This document shows, in pieces, positions 22,261 through 33,826 of a stretch of 64,000 bases of DNA; the first letter of the stretch is position 1, and each line of letters opens with the position of its first letter. The notes beneath the pieces are model-generated. The model had not been told where the DNA came from. It was given only the letters and a program-made list of their open reading frames with translations, and searched no databases. Origin of the DNA: Zhengitettix transpicula (Eukaryota > Arthropoda > Insecta > Orthoptera > Tetrigidae); contig CM073590.1 in the NCBI GenBank assembly GCA_037074705.1, positions 94,976,947 through 95,040,946 of the forward strand, written 5' to 3'. The translations under genes were made by a program, and so were the position numbers.

Positions 22261-23310
22261 TGCTATTAAAGGGGAGTTGCCACCATGTGGATTACCCTCA
22301 TCTAGCCTGTTATCCTAAAAAAACTTTAGCTTGAAGGAAGCGGAGGCTACTTTTGGGGAAGCCTTCACATCTTTCTGGTTTTTTGAACTAAGGTTCCCAC
22401 ATGCCGAGGCACCTAGCGGTGTATGTTCCGGGGTCGCAGATCTTGGGCATACGGTAAGAGTTGTCCGTTATTCCTATTGGAATAGTCGGCCAGCTGCCTC
22501 CTAAATTGATCAAGGCACGGCGAGGGGAAAGCTGCGAACCCACAGCAAATCCCTCTCCCGCCATCGTAAGGGAGTGGGACAAGTACCAAATGCCCGACCT
22601 ACCTGATGCAGGTTTTTCTAGGGTTTTTCCTGCATCCCTTTTAGGCGAATTACCGGCTAGGTAATTAAACCATAGCTCGGGGGCCCTAGTTAACCCTTGG
22701 CTACCTTCCTCTACCCTTCCGCATATCCTCTTTCAAATCCCTTTCTATGCTATTAAAGGGGAGTTGCCACCATGTGGATTACCCTCATGTAGCCTGTTAC
22801 CCTAAAAAAAACTTTATCTTGAAGGAACCTTACCAGAGAATTCTGGCTGAGGCTACCATTGGGGATTCCTTCACATCTCTCCGGTTTTTTGAACTAAGGT
22901 TTCCACATGCCGAGGCATTTCGGCCTGTTTTGAGAAGTGTATGTTCCGGGGTCGCAGAACTTGCGCAGTCCGTACGAGTTCTTCGGTGTTCCCATTGGGG
23001 CAGTTGGCCAGCTGCCTCCTAATCTGGTAGAGGCACAGAGAAAGGAATGCTGCGTCCCTACAGCAAACCCCTCTTGCGGTATCGGAAGGGCGTGGGAATA
23101 GTACCAAATGCCCGACCTACCTGATGCAGGTTTTCTAGGGTTTGTCGTGCATCACTTTTATGCGATTTCCGGGTAGGATCCTTTAACCATGCCCGGAGGT
23201 TACATTCTTCTACCCTTCCACATTCCCACTTTAAAATCCCTTCCTATGCTATTAAAGGGGAGTTGCCACCACGTGGATTACATTTAAGTAGTCTATTACA
23301 CTAAAAATAA
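22261..23310 (+). repeat. Family A head-to-tail dimer plus partial unit
   Basis: TGCTATTAAAGGGGAGTTGC occurs at 22261, 22748 and 23247, giving unit lengths of 487 and 499 bp. Each unit runs from an A-rich junction (CCCTAAAAAAA, then CTTGAAGGAA) through GTTCCGGGGTCGCAGA, GTCGGCCAGCTGCCTCC, CCTGATGCAGGTTTT and CCCTAGTTAACCC back to the GAGTTGCCACCATGTG end. No target-site remnant separates the units. The 91-codon plus frame and 78-codon minus frame inside are not protein-like. Confidence 0.75.
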
Positions 23311-23704
23311 ACAGCTTTATTTGCGCATGTTAAAAATAACAAACAGAAATTTGACAGAACTCAGAAGGTATTTACGTATCGTCAAATTGAGAAAACAACT
23401 GTTGAGTTTATAAATGAAGTTAGTGAAATTGAATTATGTTATAAAGAGATCATAAAACTGGATTAATATGTAATTCAATCCTGGCTTAATGCTAAGACGC
23501 CATTAATGTGAAAATATTCTGATTACTGATATAAAATATATGGGGGTTAAATAATATACTTGTATACGTGGTCATTATACTTATAAATAAAATAAGTATG
23601 AAAGAAGGGAATTAAAATAATTGTATCATGTATAAATTATTCTAGAGATTTGGACTCGAATGATCTGATATTTTTGACATGTCGGTAAATAAAACTAAAT
23701 GTTA

Positions 23705-23739
<35 letters not shown>

Positions 23740-24149
23740 TAATACAAATATGAAAATGTTACGATAGTGTTTAAATATCATCACAAAACTAGTAATGAAG
23801 ATGGAAGGCACTAAATAGAGTTCTGTAAATTAACAATTGATGATTATTATCTAATATTATAAATCTTTTAATATATATATATATATATATATATAACCAT
23901 TTTAATCTGATTGTAATATTAAATAATTTTCCTGATGAATACGGCCTGGAATAGATAGAAACCTCCAGATTGTAAAATAATGGAAATAAATACTTTTAGT
24001 CACTCAAATTATAAAATATTAAATGTCTGTGTTAAAAGTATATTAATTAGATAAATATATAGGTAAATAACGGACTAAAATAAGTGCTAAATAAATATGG
24101 TGGTATTTAAATAAATAGTGAGTGTGGTACTTATTTAGTACTTGTATAT
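23311..24149. other. AT-rich DNA with two AT microsatellites
   Basis: (AT)n tracts lie at about 23705-23738 and 23870-23894. Nothing else is recognised. Confidence 0.6.
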
Positions 24150-24645
24150 GATTAACAGGCTACATGAGGATAATCAACATGCTGGTAACTCTTTAAAAGC
24201 TTAGAAAGGGTTTTGAGGCATTCGAAATTGTAGAGAAAGGTAGTGGAGGGTTAACTAGGGCTCCCGGGCTTTAGTTAAAGCATTATACTCGGCATACTAA
24301 ATTAGATCGAGGGCAAATCTTAGAAAACCTGCATGAAGTAGGTTGGGCGCTTGGTACTTGTCCCTCCCACGCACTTCTGATCGCGGTATTGGCTTTTCTA
24401 GAAGGATGGGGGGGGGGGGGGAGAGCAACGTTCCCTTCTCGGTACCTGTGCCTTTACCTTTTTAGGAGGCAGCTGGCCGACTGTCCCAATAGGAACATTC
24501 AACAACTATTACCGTATGCCCAAGGTCTGCGACACCTCTCAAGTCAGGATGAGGTTCATTGGCTTGTGGGATCCTTATTTTAAAAGCAGAGCGAGACGAA
24601 GGCATCCCTGAAGGTAGCCCCCTCTATCTCCCTAGAAATGTACCA
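24150..24645 (-). mobile_element. Family A copy, nearly full length
   Basis: The copy runs from the complement of the A-rich end (AACAGGCTACATGAGGATAA) to GGTAGCCCCCTCTATCTCCC. It contains a poly-G run at 24407-24421, expanded relative to other copies. Confidence 0.7.
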
Positions 24646-25847
24646 CCTACGAGAACTGAGAACAGCTCCCACTTGCTTGTTTGTTTGTTATTTGGATATT
24701 TATTTAAATAATTACTATACTTTTACTGAATGCATAGGCTGTTAACAAAATACGTGGAATTATATTTAGCAATTAGTCCATAATATGAGAACAAGGATAT
24801 ACTTTTTCTAAAGAAGTTTTCATGGACGACGAACCTATGTAATGGTGTGTAAAAGAGTAAGTTGCGAATATGTGAAGATGAAGACACTTTAGATATCTTG
24901 TGGTAAATTGCTTATACTTTTACTGCGAACCGTTTATAGCTGTTTGAGGAGTTGCGAACTATTTTTTAAGTTGTAGAGTAGTTGTAAGCCTGTTTGAGAA
25001 ATTTACCCAACCATTTGAGAACCCTGGAAACAACCGCTTAGAAAAACTATAAATTGTCGCAAGAAAGCATCACCAGGCGAATATGTCTCCATGAGTTGCA
25101 GGAAAATGAGTAAGAAGCAAATTTATGTTCACTTTTTATTCGAAAATTTTTATGATAGTTATTCACGATATTACTTTTTCTGGGTTCATAATAGTTAACG
25201 ATATTGACGATTTCATCATCAAGTAGATCATATTCTTACCTGTAACACCTGTATCAATTGATATTGTTGCATCAATCACCTTGCAATTTTGTCGAACTTA
25301 CCTACTTTTCCCAACTCCCTAAGAACTATAATTGCACGAGTCATAAAATATTGGCAAAAAATTTTAAAACAAGAGGAAAAATTATGTTGAAATATTCTGT
25401 TGGGGTTATGCCATTTATTTTACCATCAAATTAATTAAGGTTAAAGTTATTTCGTGTCAATATTCAAGAGGATTGTTTTAATAACATTAATGAATATCGT
25501 AAATTGAACAAGCATTTTTATAAACACTTCGGTGCAACATTTTGTTTTACTATTTTGGGGCATATAACCAACGATTGTGCATGTGCATATTTTTGCTGTC
25601 AACAGTTCTCATAATTAAATTAAATTGGCGATATAAATAATTCAGTGTAGATTTGAACACCGTTTTTTTTTCATTTGACGGATCATAAAATATGTTGAAT
25701 GAATGAATGAGGTTATTAAGATACTATTTGGAACCGAACAAAATGCGTAATATAAAAGTTTACTTCGTTAAAAGAATGAAGTATAAGTAAAATAAAATTC
25801 TATTTAGATTATACCCCTTTTAAATCTTTGAACATAAAAATGATCAA
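24646..25847. other. AT-rich DNA, nothing recognised
   Basis: No supported feature. Confidence 0.4.
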
Positions 25848-26350
25848 ATATGTGTGTATGTGCCGCAAACACTCATAAACGCATGGAGCAATTTAAACAA
25901 AATTTGGTACACTTATGACTTACAATCTAGGAAGAAAGCGTTGCAAAGTTAAGACACCTCAAGCTCCCCTAGGGATATCTGGAAAAGAAACATGTAAAAA
26001 TTATGCGAAAACAGCCGTTTTCATAGTCGAATAAATAGTTTTCTGGTTCGCGGATATTCATAGTGTCACCCTCGATGTAGTTTAAATCTAAACGCGTAAC
26101 GGGAAGTGAGTATGGAACCCATGAGGATGGATTCAAAAGAAGTTTTATTAAAACAATTCGTCGTTTCTGATGCACTGAGTTCAATTCTTAGAGAACACCA
26201 TGCCGGTTAGGTAAAGTTCAGGCCCTTCAAAGTAGTGTTGTGATTGTGGGAAAGGGTTAAGTATATGTCTTATATAAACCCGGGGTTGGTGTCAAATTCG
26301 GAGTTGATGGCATTCTTCATTCTGATTAAGTTCGGCCGCCACAGGCAAGC
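25848..26350 (+). mobile_element. Family B copy
   Basis: ACGCATGGAGCAATTTAAAC, then AAATTTGGTACACTT and CCTCAAGCTCCCCTAGGG, and later CCCGGGGTTGGTGTCAAATT align in order with 55664-55990. The 71-codon minus frame inside is not conserved and is treated as noise. Confidence 0.55.
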
Positions 26351-26675
26351 TAGGAAAGCGGGTAGGTAATGACCCATTTAAAACTTCGATTCCATAGTTT
26401 TCGGTATCGTTGAGAGGAACAGTGATGTATCCGATGCTGAATGTCTCGTGATGATTCATTGTTGGTATGCGGTGGCTTAAAAATATATTAAAAGACCAAG
26501 AGATTAGTGGTACATTAATTTATTATGCTGTGTAATCTGAGATTGGGGTAAATAAATTCCAAGACAACAACGGACGATCAATTAGTGAGTAATAAAACCA
26601 TTCCAACCGCCTGGTACACTTTCACTGTCACTCCCACTCACTTTCCATTTGCTCCGAAAATTGAATCAATAAGTT

Positions 26676-26944
26676 TTTTTTAGGGTAACAGGCTACATGA
26701 GGGTAATTCACATGGTGGCAACACCCCTTTAATAGCATAGGAAGGGATTTGAAAGGGGGGATGCGGAAGGGTAGAGGAAGGTAGCTAAGGGTTAACTAGG
26801 GCCCACGGGCTATATGTTAAGGATCCTACCCGGCATTCGCCTAAAGAAATGCAGGACAAACCCTAGAAAAACCTGCATCAGGTAGGTCGTGCATTGGGTA
26901 CTTGTCCCACGCCCTTCTGATAGCGGGAGAGAGACGAAATATAG
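26676..26944 (-). mobile_element. Family A copy, truncated at GCGGGAGAG
   Basis: It starts at the complement of the A-rich end (TTTTTTTTAGGGTAACAGGC) and follows the family to CTTCTGATAGCGGGAG. It then passes into GAGACGAAATATAG, a 14-mer also found where the copy at 45.1 kb stops. Confidence 0.65.
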
Positions 26945-28950
26945 GTAATTTATTTCAATGTTATGTCGTTTTGCTTACGACCGAAAAAAGTAAAATTCCT
27001 AATTTTTGTTTTCATTAATTTATTTTAAACCAATGATTTTTCCTACCAAGTTAATTGGAATCTTTAAGACGTAAGACCATGCTTTTCGGCCTGATTATGT
27101 ATTGAAAGTAGTATAAAGTCTCCGACACGTTTCTAACGATTCTCACTGTAATTTCAGAATTTCTTATATCCACGTCCAGGATCCCTTTTAATTTTTTTTC
27201 CATATTTTTACTGTAGTCTGTACTCTATACGAACGTTTCTATATTATCCCCGTATAGTACGTATTAGGGATTAATGATATTTTCTTGGATCATATCTTGA
27301 AGCTCTCAGCACAAAATTAAGTGAGTTGGGCTCCTCTCTAATGATACGGTTTATGTATGTTTCCCATCCCAGATTACTGATAATATATAATACTAGAAAT
27401 TTCCGATATTCTGAGCAGAAATTGCATATAAATATTTAGGAAAGTTTACTTTTAATGTTGAAAATATCTAGAAAAGCTAATTTTCTGATTCGCGTGACAA
27501 ATTATTATTGTACTTACGAAATGATAATTTAGCCCAATTCATTTCTCACGTTACCACAACCGCAAATAAATTTTCAGAGGAACGCCGTTCACCGTTATGG
27601 GTCAAATGACAAATTAAAGTGGATCTGCTCGTTGGGAAAATTAGTTTATGTTGTTATTACCTTCGATCATTGATTCAATACGTTGACTCAAACACTGTGA
27701 AAATGGGTTGTTTTAATTGTATCGCTTGTGATGGCACTGTAAATTTCGCGAATTTGTCTAAGAGCTGAGAAGTACGTACTAAAGCTGCAGAACCTTGTCG
27801 ATATTTTTGAAAATATTTTTAAAAAGCCTATTAAATGTATTTAGTGTATATTTTCTTGAAATTTTGAAAATTTTAGGGATACATATGAATCTACTTATAA
27901 AAACGTTGGCAATATAATTATCTTATATGTAAAATAACATAAAAATAACCGTTTGTTAAAAAGAATTGCGTTCAGTTTTTTTCGCCGTTAGAAAAATACG
28001 GCAATCTGTTTAAAAACTTCCGAAACTTTTAAATTTAAATTTTCTTAGTTTTTGTTTCTCAATTTTAAGTAAGACGGCTTGTCTTTAATATCAAAGAAGT
28101 TAAGTCTTTTTCTGTTCGAAACTTTCACTTACCGCTCACGAATAACTTTGAAAAGAATAAAAACGTCTTCAGACGTTTATTTAAATAATGTAAAACATTA
28201 AAATGATTGTAATTATTGGGTACACGAGATCATTGGCCGCTGTCGTACTTATAGTTTGATACACATCGAAAAGTTGTTCGTTTATGTATAATGCGGAAGC
28301 ATAATTTTGTTTTCATGCTTAATTTTCTGCTAATGACTACTGCGTATTTCATACTCTAAAGTAAAATGGGAATACTACGAATAATTACTTTTAATTAACA
28401 AAATAAAACTGCAAACCGAGTTTAATAGTTATCTTGTTAATTTTGTGCTGATTAAAGATTATATATTTGTTATTTTATAATCGTGATATTTTATTTTTAT
28501 TGAATAAATAACGTGTAATGTTCAAAGTTTAAATCGAAGTATCTCTCTCTGTGGACAAAGAACGTAATATTTGATAAAATATCTAAGAACTGTTATTTTT
28601 ACGAAGTGAATACATTGTGATACACAATACAAATTATTGCATTATTTGAGAGTTTAGTAAGAGTGAATTCGGCAAGGGTTAATGGCTTTCCGAAACAGCG
28701 GAGTTGGTCAACTGAATGTTTGTTCACATGCGTAATGAACTGAAATAATATATACTTGGTGGATTTTAAAGTAGGACAATTTATGGATATTTTGAATAGT
28801 GTATATTGATATATACTAAATACTTTGTAGCCTCAGCAAGCACTCCGAGTTCTAGTCAGTTAACCTGGAGAGAAATGTACGAAGACTGATAGGTTCGTTT
28901 CAGTTTATTAATCCGGGGCGAGGCACGAGCGCATGTCACGAAAATAATCA
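26945..28950. other. AT-rich DNA, nothing recognised
   Basis: No coding or repeat feature is supported in this 2 kb. Confidence 0.45.
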
Positions 28951-28965
28951 GGCTTGCTGGCTGTG

Positions 28966-29082
28966 ATGGAGAGGATATGCATCCGACAAAAATTTCATTG
29001 TAGGGCATCGCCAGGAGACGGCATCCGACAACATTCACCGATCGCCCTCAACCGACATCTACCAGAGGACATCAAAATCCCA
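28966..29082 (+). CDS. Candidate coding exon ending at a splice donor
   Basis: From an ATG at 28966 the frame reads MERICIRQKFHCRASPGDGI then RQHSPIALNRHLPEDIKIP and meets a consensus donor GTGAGT at 29083-29088. The composition is more balanced than the flanks. I recognise no domain and no partner exon. It may equally be a chance open stretch. Confidence 0.2.
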
Positions 29083-29417
29083 ATATGTGAGTACAAATGT
29101 TGCATATCACGATTTACCTTTTTCATGAGATTTTCTTCAATTTTCATTTTAAAATTAAAGTTAATTGTCACTGTTTGTCAGTAGAAATGAAGTCAGAGAA
29201 GAATTAATAATTCACGCGGAAACACGTAGGATGATTTTAACGCAGCATGTACTATTATCCTAACTGTTTCGACTTAACTGTAACTTCTTTGATGAACGAC
29301 GTACTCTTTCCTAATTAATACTGGCTATCTTTAAAACAACTGTTAAAATGAAAAATTTGATAAAACTGTGTAACCCTACCAAGAAAATTTCGGCCAAGAA
29401 TTAATTAGTCACAAACA

Positions 29418-29420
29418 GAG

Positions 29421-29491
<71 letters not shown>
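29418..29491. repeat. (CA)n-(GA)n compound microsatellite
   Basis: A short ACACAC run leads into about 30 GA repeats. Confidence 0.95.
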
Positions 29492-29495
<4 letters not shown>

Positions 29496-31695
29496 GAGGA
29501 ATAGAAGTCATAGTGTGTTGGTAAATTTACTAGTAAAGAGAGGCAAAATGGATGGGGTAAGTATTTAACTGACTTAAATTAGCAAAGTAAGTTTATGAGA
29601 TATAATAATTATACTATCGTGTTAATAGCTGAGAGGTATAGTACAAGTAATGTTCTTAACAATTAGTTGTCAAATTTATGATATCTTCAGAAAAGAAGTC
29701 TTCTAGATTTTCCTTCGTCACGAAGAAATCAAATCTGTAATTATTTCTTACTAAAACGTGATATTTTAGGGAATTTTACGGGATGCTAGTAACATGCGCT
29801 GAAGATGATAATAAATTAAGATTTTCTTTTTGTTTACACTGAATTTTTTGTTGTTGAAAGAGATACACAAAAATAATTCCTTTTCTCCAAATTTTCCCGG
29901 AAATGTATTTCATAACACAAAAATAGTGACATATTATCTCAAAATTGATTGTATCTATTTTTTTTTGGCAAACCACCGTCAATGGTAGTTTTGCAAACCT
30001 GAATGAGTGACGGCATGCCGGTAAATGGTAGGGGAAAAAAGCTCATTCGTAAAGGGATTTTGTAAGCGTGCTTTGCGATTGTGTGGGCTAGAGACCACGC
30101 GAATTTGGGCTAAGTTTGTGCGGGGTATTTTGAGCGTGGAGCATTTCTTGGGCTGCGTTCAGCTGGCGTTCGCTGTTGGCCAGTCACAAGACAACCTGGA
30201 TATATCGCGTCCGCGTTGTCCCACATCGGGGTCTCAGCCCAGCAACATTCGGCCTCAGAATTCACCATTTCTCAACCTCAGAGAAACATTCATTAATTGA
30301 AATTTCAATAGACTCGATGCCTCTGCAGCTCCAATTCAACTTTTCCACAAATTAATAATTCAATTCAATTTGCTCTACAAATTCTTCTACGATGTAGTTG
30401 ATATATTAAAGGCTTAGCCTTAAAAGTTTCGTTATCCATCTCGTTGCATTATTTATTTTTCAGGATTATGAAATGTTCTTGTAGAGTAATATGGCTACTT
30501 CACAATTGTCATCATCAAGAGAATCGTCAACCACAAATACCTGAATACATGCAGGAAACCTAAAAAATTGGAATATTATAAAAAATTTGACTAATTTTTA
30601 CGTGTCTCATTCTGGAAAACATTAATTAAAAACACCGCACTTTAACATTAGACCGTCACAAATTCACTGACGCATTTCAGAAAATTTCGACCAGTTTACA
30701 GGAAATAGTTGAAAAATATCTGCAGGCAAGTTATTACAACCAGTATTTAACACAGCTCCGAAATGAACATTTTCATTTGTGAGCGGTAATAGACAAACAA
30801 AAATGACAGCCATTCGCATCCCTCGGAGCCGATGGTCGTGTTTCAGGTCAGTCTATGTTTTTAATTGTATCGTATATTAAATTAATACACGCCTAATTGC
30901 GCATTACGACTATATATGTATTAAGGATTAGTTTATGAAATTTTCGAGTAAATACAATTCAACTATTCGTCCTTGAGTAATCAGCTAAGTCTATCGGACG
31001 TATTGCGGTTGTGGATGGTATTATAATGGCTCGAAAAAGTAAAATCTTATTATAAGGCAAAGGAAAAATATGAATCGCGGGACTATTCCTTCAATTAGCA
31101 ATGTAATAATTGTGTTAACATAACAGCTTACAATACAACACAGAAAATCCATTTTTTATTCATACTGATGTTTTACTAGTATTAATAACTCATACATCAC
31201 CATGCATCATAATCCTTTTAACTTAATGAATCTGTGGTTTTTCCTTAGACTACGCTTATATAGTCTTACAATACTTTATATTCAATTATCTATTTGATTT
31301 TATACATTACGTGAACATGAAGTTATTTATTAATAGGGCGATTCAGTTCAATAGTTGACATTAATTTCACTACATTTCCCGAATGTAATCTACGAATTCT
31401 AATCGATGTATTCAGTACTTTAAAGTTTCTTCCTAATTTTATAGAACATTTCCTGGAATGATACTGTAAACAAAGTGATATTAATTCTGATGGTCTGTAA
31501 TGAAATTCGCTTGAAATATCGAACTCACAATAGCAATTTAATTAAGTAAGAATCGACATGGCTTGCCCATTTGATAATGTGTTTCATGCTTAATATTTCC
31601 ACAACGACTGCATTAATTATATGTAATAACCTCGTTTCCTCATCCAAGTACGTATTATTTCAAAGTGTTCTCATAGACGAACCATTAAATTTCTA
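29492..31695. other. Mostly AT-rich DNA; GC-richer patch at 30.0-30.3 kb
   Basis: A 91-codon plus frame at 30025-30300 lies in a GC-richer patch (GGGCTGCGTTCAGCTGGCGT). The peptide has no motif I know. The rest holds nothing I can name. Confidence 0.35.
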
Positions 31696-31699
31696 TATT

Positions 31700-31858
31700 T
31701 TAACAGCAACCTCAGCCACACTGCAAACCCCTCTCCCGTCATCGGAAAGGCGTGGGACAAGTACGGACATACCTGATGCAGGTTTTTCTAGAGTTTTCCC
31801 TGCATCACTTTGAGGCGAATTGGCGGGTAGGATCCTTAAAACATAGCCCGGGCAAGCA
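31700..31858 (+). mobile_element. Family A internal fragment
   Basis: CTGCAAACCCCTCTCCCGTC, CCTGATGCAGGTTTTTCTAG and GGGTAGGATCCTTAAAACAT match the middle of the family. Both ends are missing. Confidence 0.6.
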
Positions 31859-32880
31859 TGATCTCCTACCAATGACTTGTTTTATTCTTGCCGTCAGATG
31901 ATTGCGTGATCAAAGATATTACAACTACACGCTACACAAATAAAGTTTATGAACTCTGCGTTTTCTAATAATTAATTGTCATGGTCTGGCTACACCTACC
32001 GATCTTAATTCTATCATAACCAGGACACTTTGGTTGTTCATTTTTATTGATATACGTATAACGTAGCTTATTGCTTCTGAGAAATTGCGTTCGCACTTTA
32101 GTCTGCTGCATTATTTCTAGCACAAAATTGTTTGATATCTACCAAAGTTTACTCGATGTTATAGAATAGCTTCTTCCTATGTTTGTCATTAAATAATGGA
32201 CTATTAATATATGAAACTTAAAAGTATTACCCCCTCAAATAAAATATTGTCAACAGCGCCCACTATTTATCAATTAAGCTTTCCTGTTAATAATAATAAC
32301 AATATCATGATCAAACCTTCAACCCAATTGAAAATTTTACATTTTTTTAAATCTACAATAACTCTCATGACAAAACAAGAAACTTATTTGTTAATAAACC
32401 TCAAAATAACTACTATCAATTTGAATAACTTTTTTGTTAAAAAATATTAAATTAAATTTGAAAGTAATGAAATAAAATTTTCCATGAAACACATTAACCA
32501 TACAAATAACTTATTAACAAATTTTAAAGATAAAATCAATTTTCAAGACAATTATTACCTAGTCAATAAGATTGATTTAACAATTGAGACAAATATTATA
32601 CTAGTTATGCCACTACTTGCCTAAAGACCAGGTTATACCATCAAAAATTGAGCTTTAAAACCAATTCCAAATATAATACAGCACTTTCTACTCGTGTCAA
32701 ACCATTTAACTATTTTTTAAATTTCATGTAGCAAACATACTGCATAAAAATACACTAAGAACATAACTTAGGTTCACTGAAGCACTTTATATTAATTTAC
32801 ATAGATCTAAGACTACAAAAATGTAGGTCCTGAAATAGACGATAATTACGCTGCTATAGTAAATAAATATTGTAATAATC
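31859..32880 (-). other. AT-rich DNA downstream of a primer-binding site
   Basis: This lies where the interior of a minus-strand LTR retroelement would be, next to the site at 32910-32927. I cannot recognise gag, pol or env in any frame. The open plus frame at 32211-32450 is rich in Asn, Lys, Ile and Thr and shows no domain. Confidence 0.3.
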
Positions 32881-33001
32881 AAATAATAAATTTTTGATTA
32901 ATGAAATTTGCCCCAGGTTGGGCGCCATTAATGTAATAATAAAATAATAAATTTTTGATTAATGAAATTTGCCCCACGTTGTGGTAGCCATTTTATGTAA
33001 T
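32881..33001 (-). repeat. Tandem duplication of LTR end and primer-binding site
   Basis: Two ~60-bp units (32881-32937 and 32940-33001) share AATAATAAATTTTTGATTAA, TGAAATTTGCCCCA and the closing ATGTAAT. In the first, the minus strand reads TGGCGCCCAACCTGGGGC (32927-32910), one mismatch from the tRNA-Lys1,2 primer-binding site, four bases after an LTR end ...ATTACA. The second (32990-32971) is altered in the middle. Duplicating an LTR/leader junction is unusual and may reflect a slipped template during reverse transcription or later replication slippage. Confidence 0.6.
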
Positions 33002-33826
33002 ACATCAAATAAAATAAAATACCAATTCAAACAAACAATTAACATTTATTAAAACATAATTTTCAATTACACAAATCTGATGAAATTTTATAAATCAAAA
33101 AATTTTTATTTAACTTGAATACATTTTAAATAATTGGACTCGGTACCCTCAAGGTCTTTACTGGGTTGATAAGGAACGGAACAAAATGTTACAATTAAAC
33201 AAATACAGTTACAATAAATGAAAAACGAAATGATTGAAACGAAATAATTGAAATGAATGAAACGAAATTAACGAAATAAACGAAATCTGACACTTTTTAC
33301 CCTTAATTAGCAATTTACAATTATTAATTCAGAAAAATAAACTTACACGCTCTCGGGTCCACACACTCACTTTATACCGGCTTAAAAGTTCCCAAGCTGC
33401 ACTCACACTCTTGACGACGTCACCCTCTCGACGAATTCAAACGACTCTGCTTTCAGACAGACCTCCACGATGAAACGCCCATCAACTGTTGACGAATGAT
33501 GTCCAGCTGATTCCTCTCGGCCACGTAGCTTGGCCTAACATCCGATGATCTCTCTCCGCTGACACGTCCGTCTCCAGTCCACACGACTAACTCACTCCAA
33601 CTTGACTTCCTCTATATCTCCTCTATAACTAACTCTTCTCTCTTATTTATATCGCGGCTCCCGGATATTCCCTTGTTTTCACAGTTGTTTTGAAATTACA
33701 GGTTCGTAGTTGTCATAATAGCATCAATATACCAATTTTCGAAACATTGTTTTAAATTAACACAGTTAAATAATAGCTGGACGAAAATACTTGTATAATT
33801 AGGACTGACGAATTCCTGTATTGGCA
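32996..33826 (-). mobile_element. 5' LTR of a gypsy-like element, minus strand
   Basis: The lower end is TGTAATAC on the plus strand (ATTACA on the minus), followed after five bases by a primer-binding-site relic. TTTACTGGGTTGATAAGG near 33156 matches the other family C LTRs. The minus strand has GATATAAATAAGAGAG near 33650 (TATA-like) and AATAAA near 33045. The upper end is tentatively TTGGCA near 33826. No second LTR is seen. Confidence 0.5.

Noticed and set aside
22388..23107. Short frames inside the family A dimer
   Set aside because: The repeated copies have different frames and stops, so there is no conserved coding potential.
22261..23310. Hammerhead in family A that would make it a retrozyme
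   Set aside because: CCTGATGCAGG resembles the start of a core but is not followed by GA, and no GAAA-plus-GUC half is present.
32211..32450. 79-codon Asn/Lys-rich frame as retroelement gag
   Set aside because: It lies on the opposite strand to the LTR orientation and has no zinc knuckle or known gag motif.
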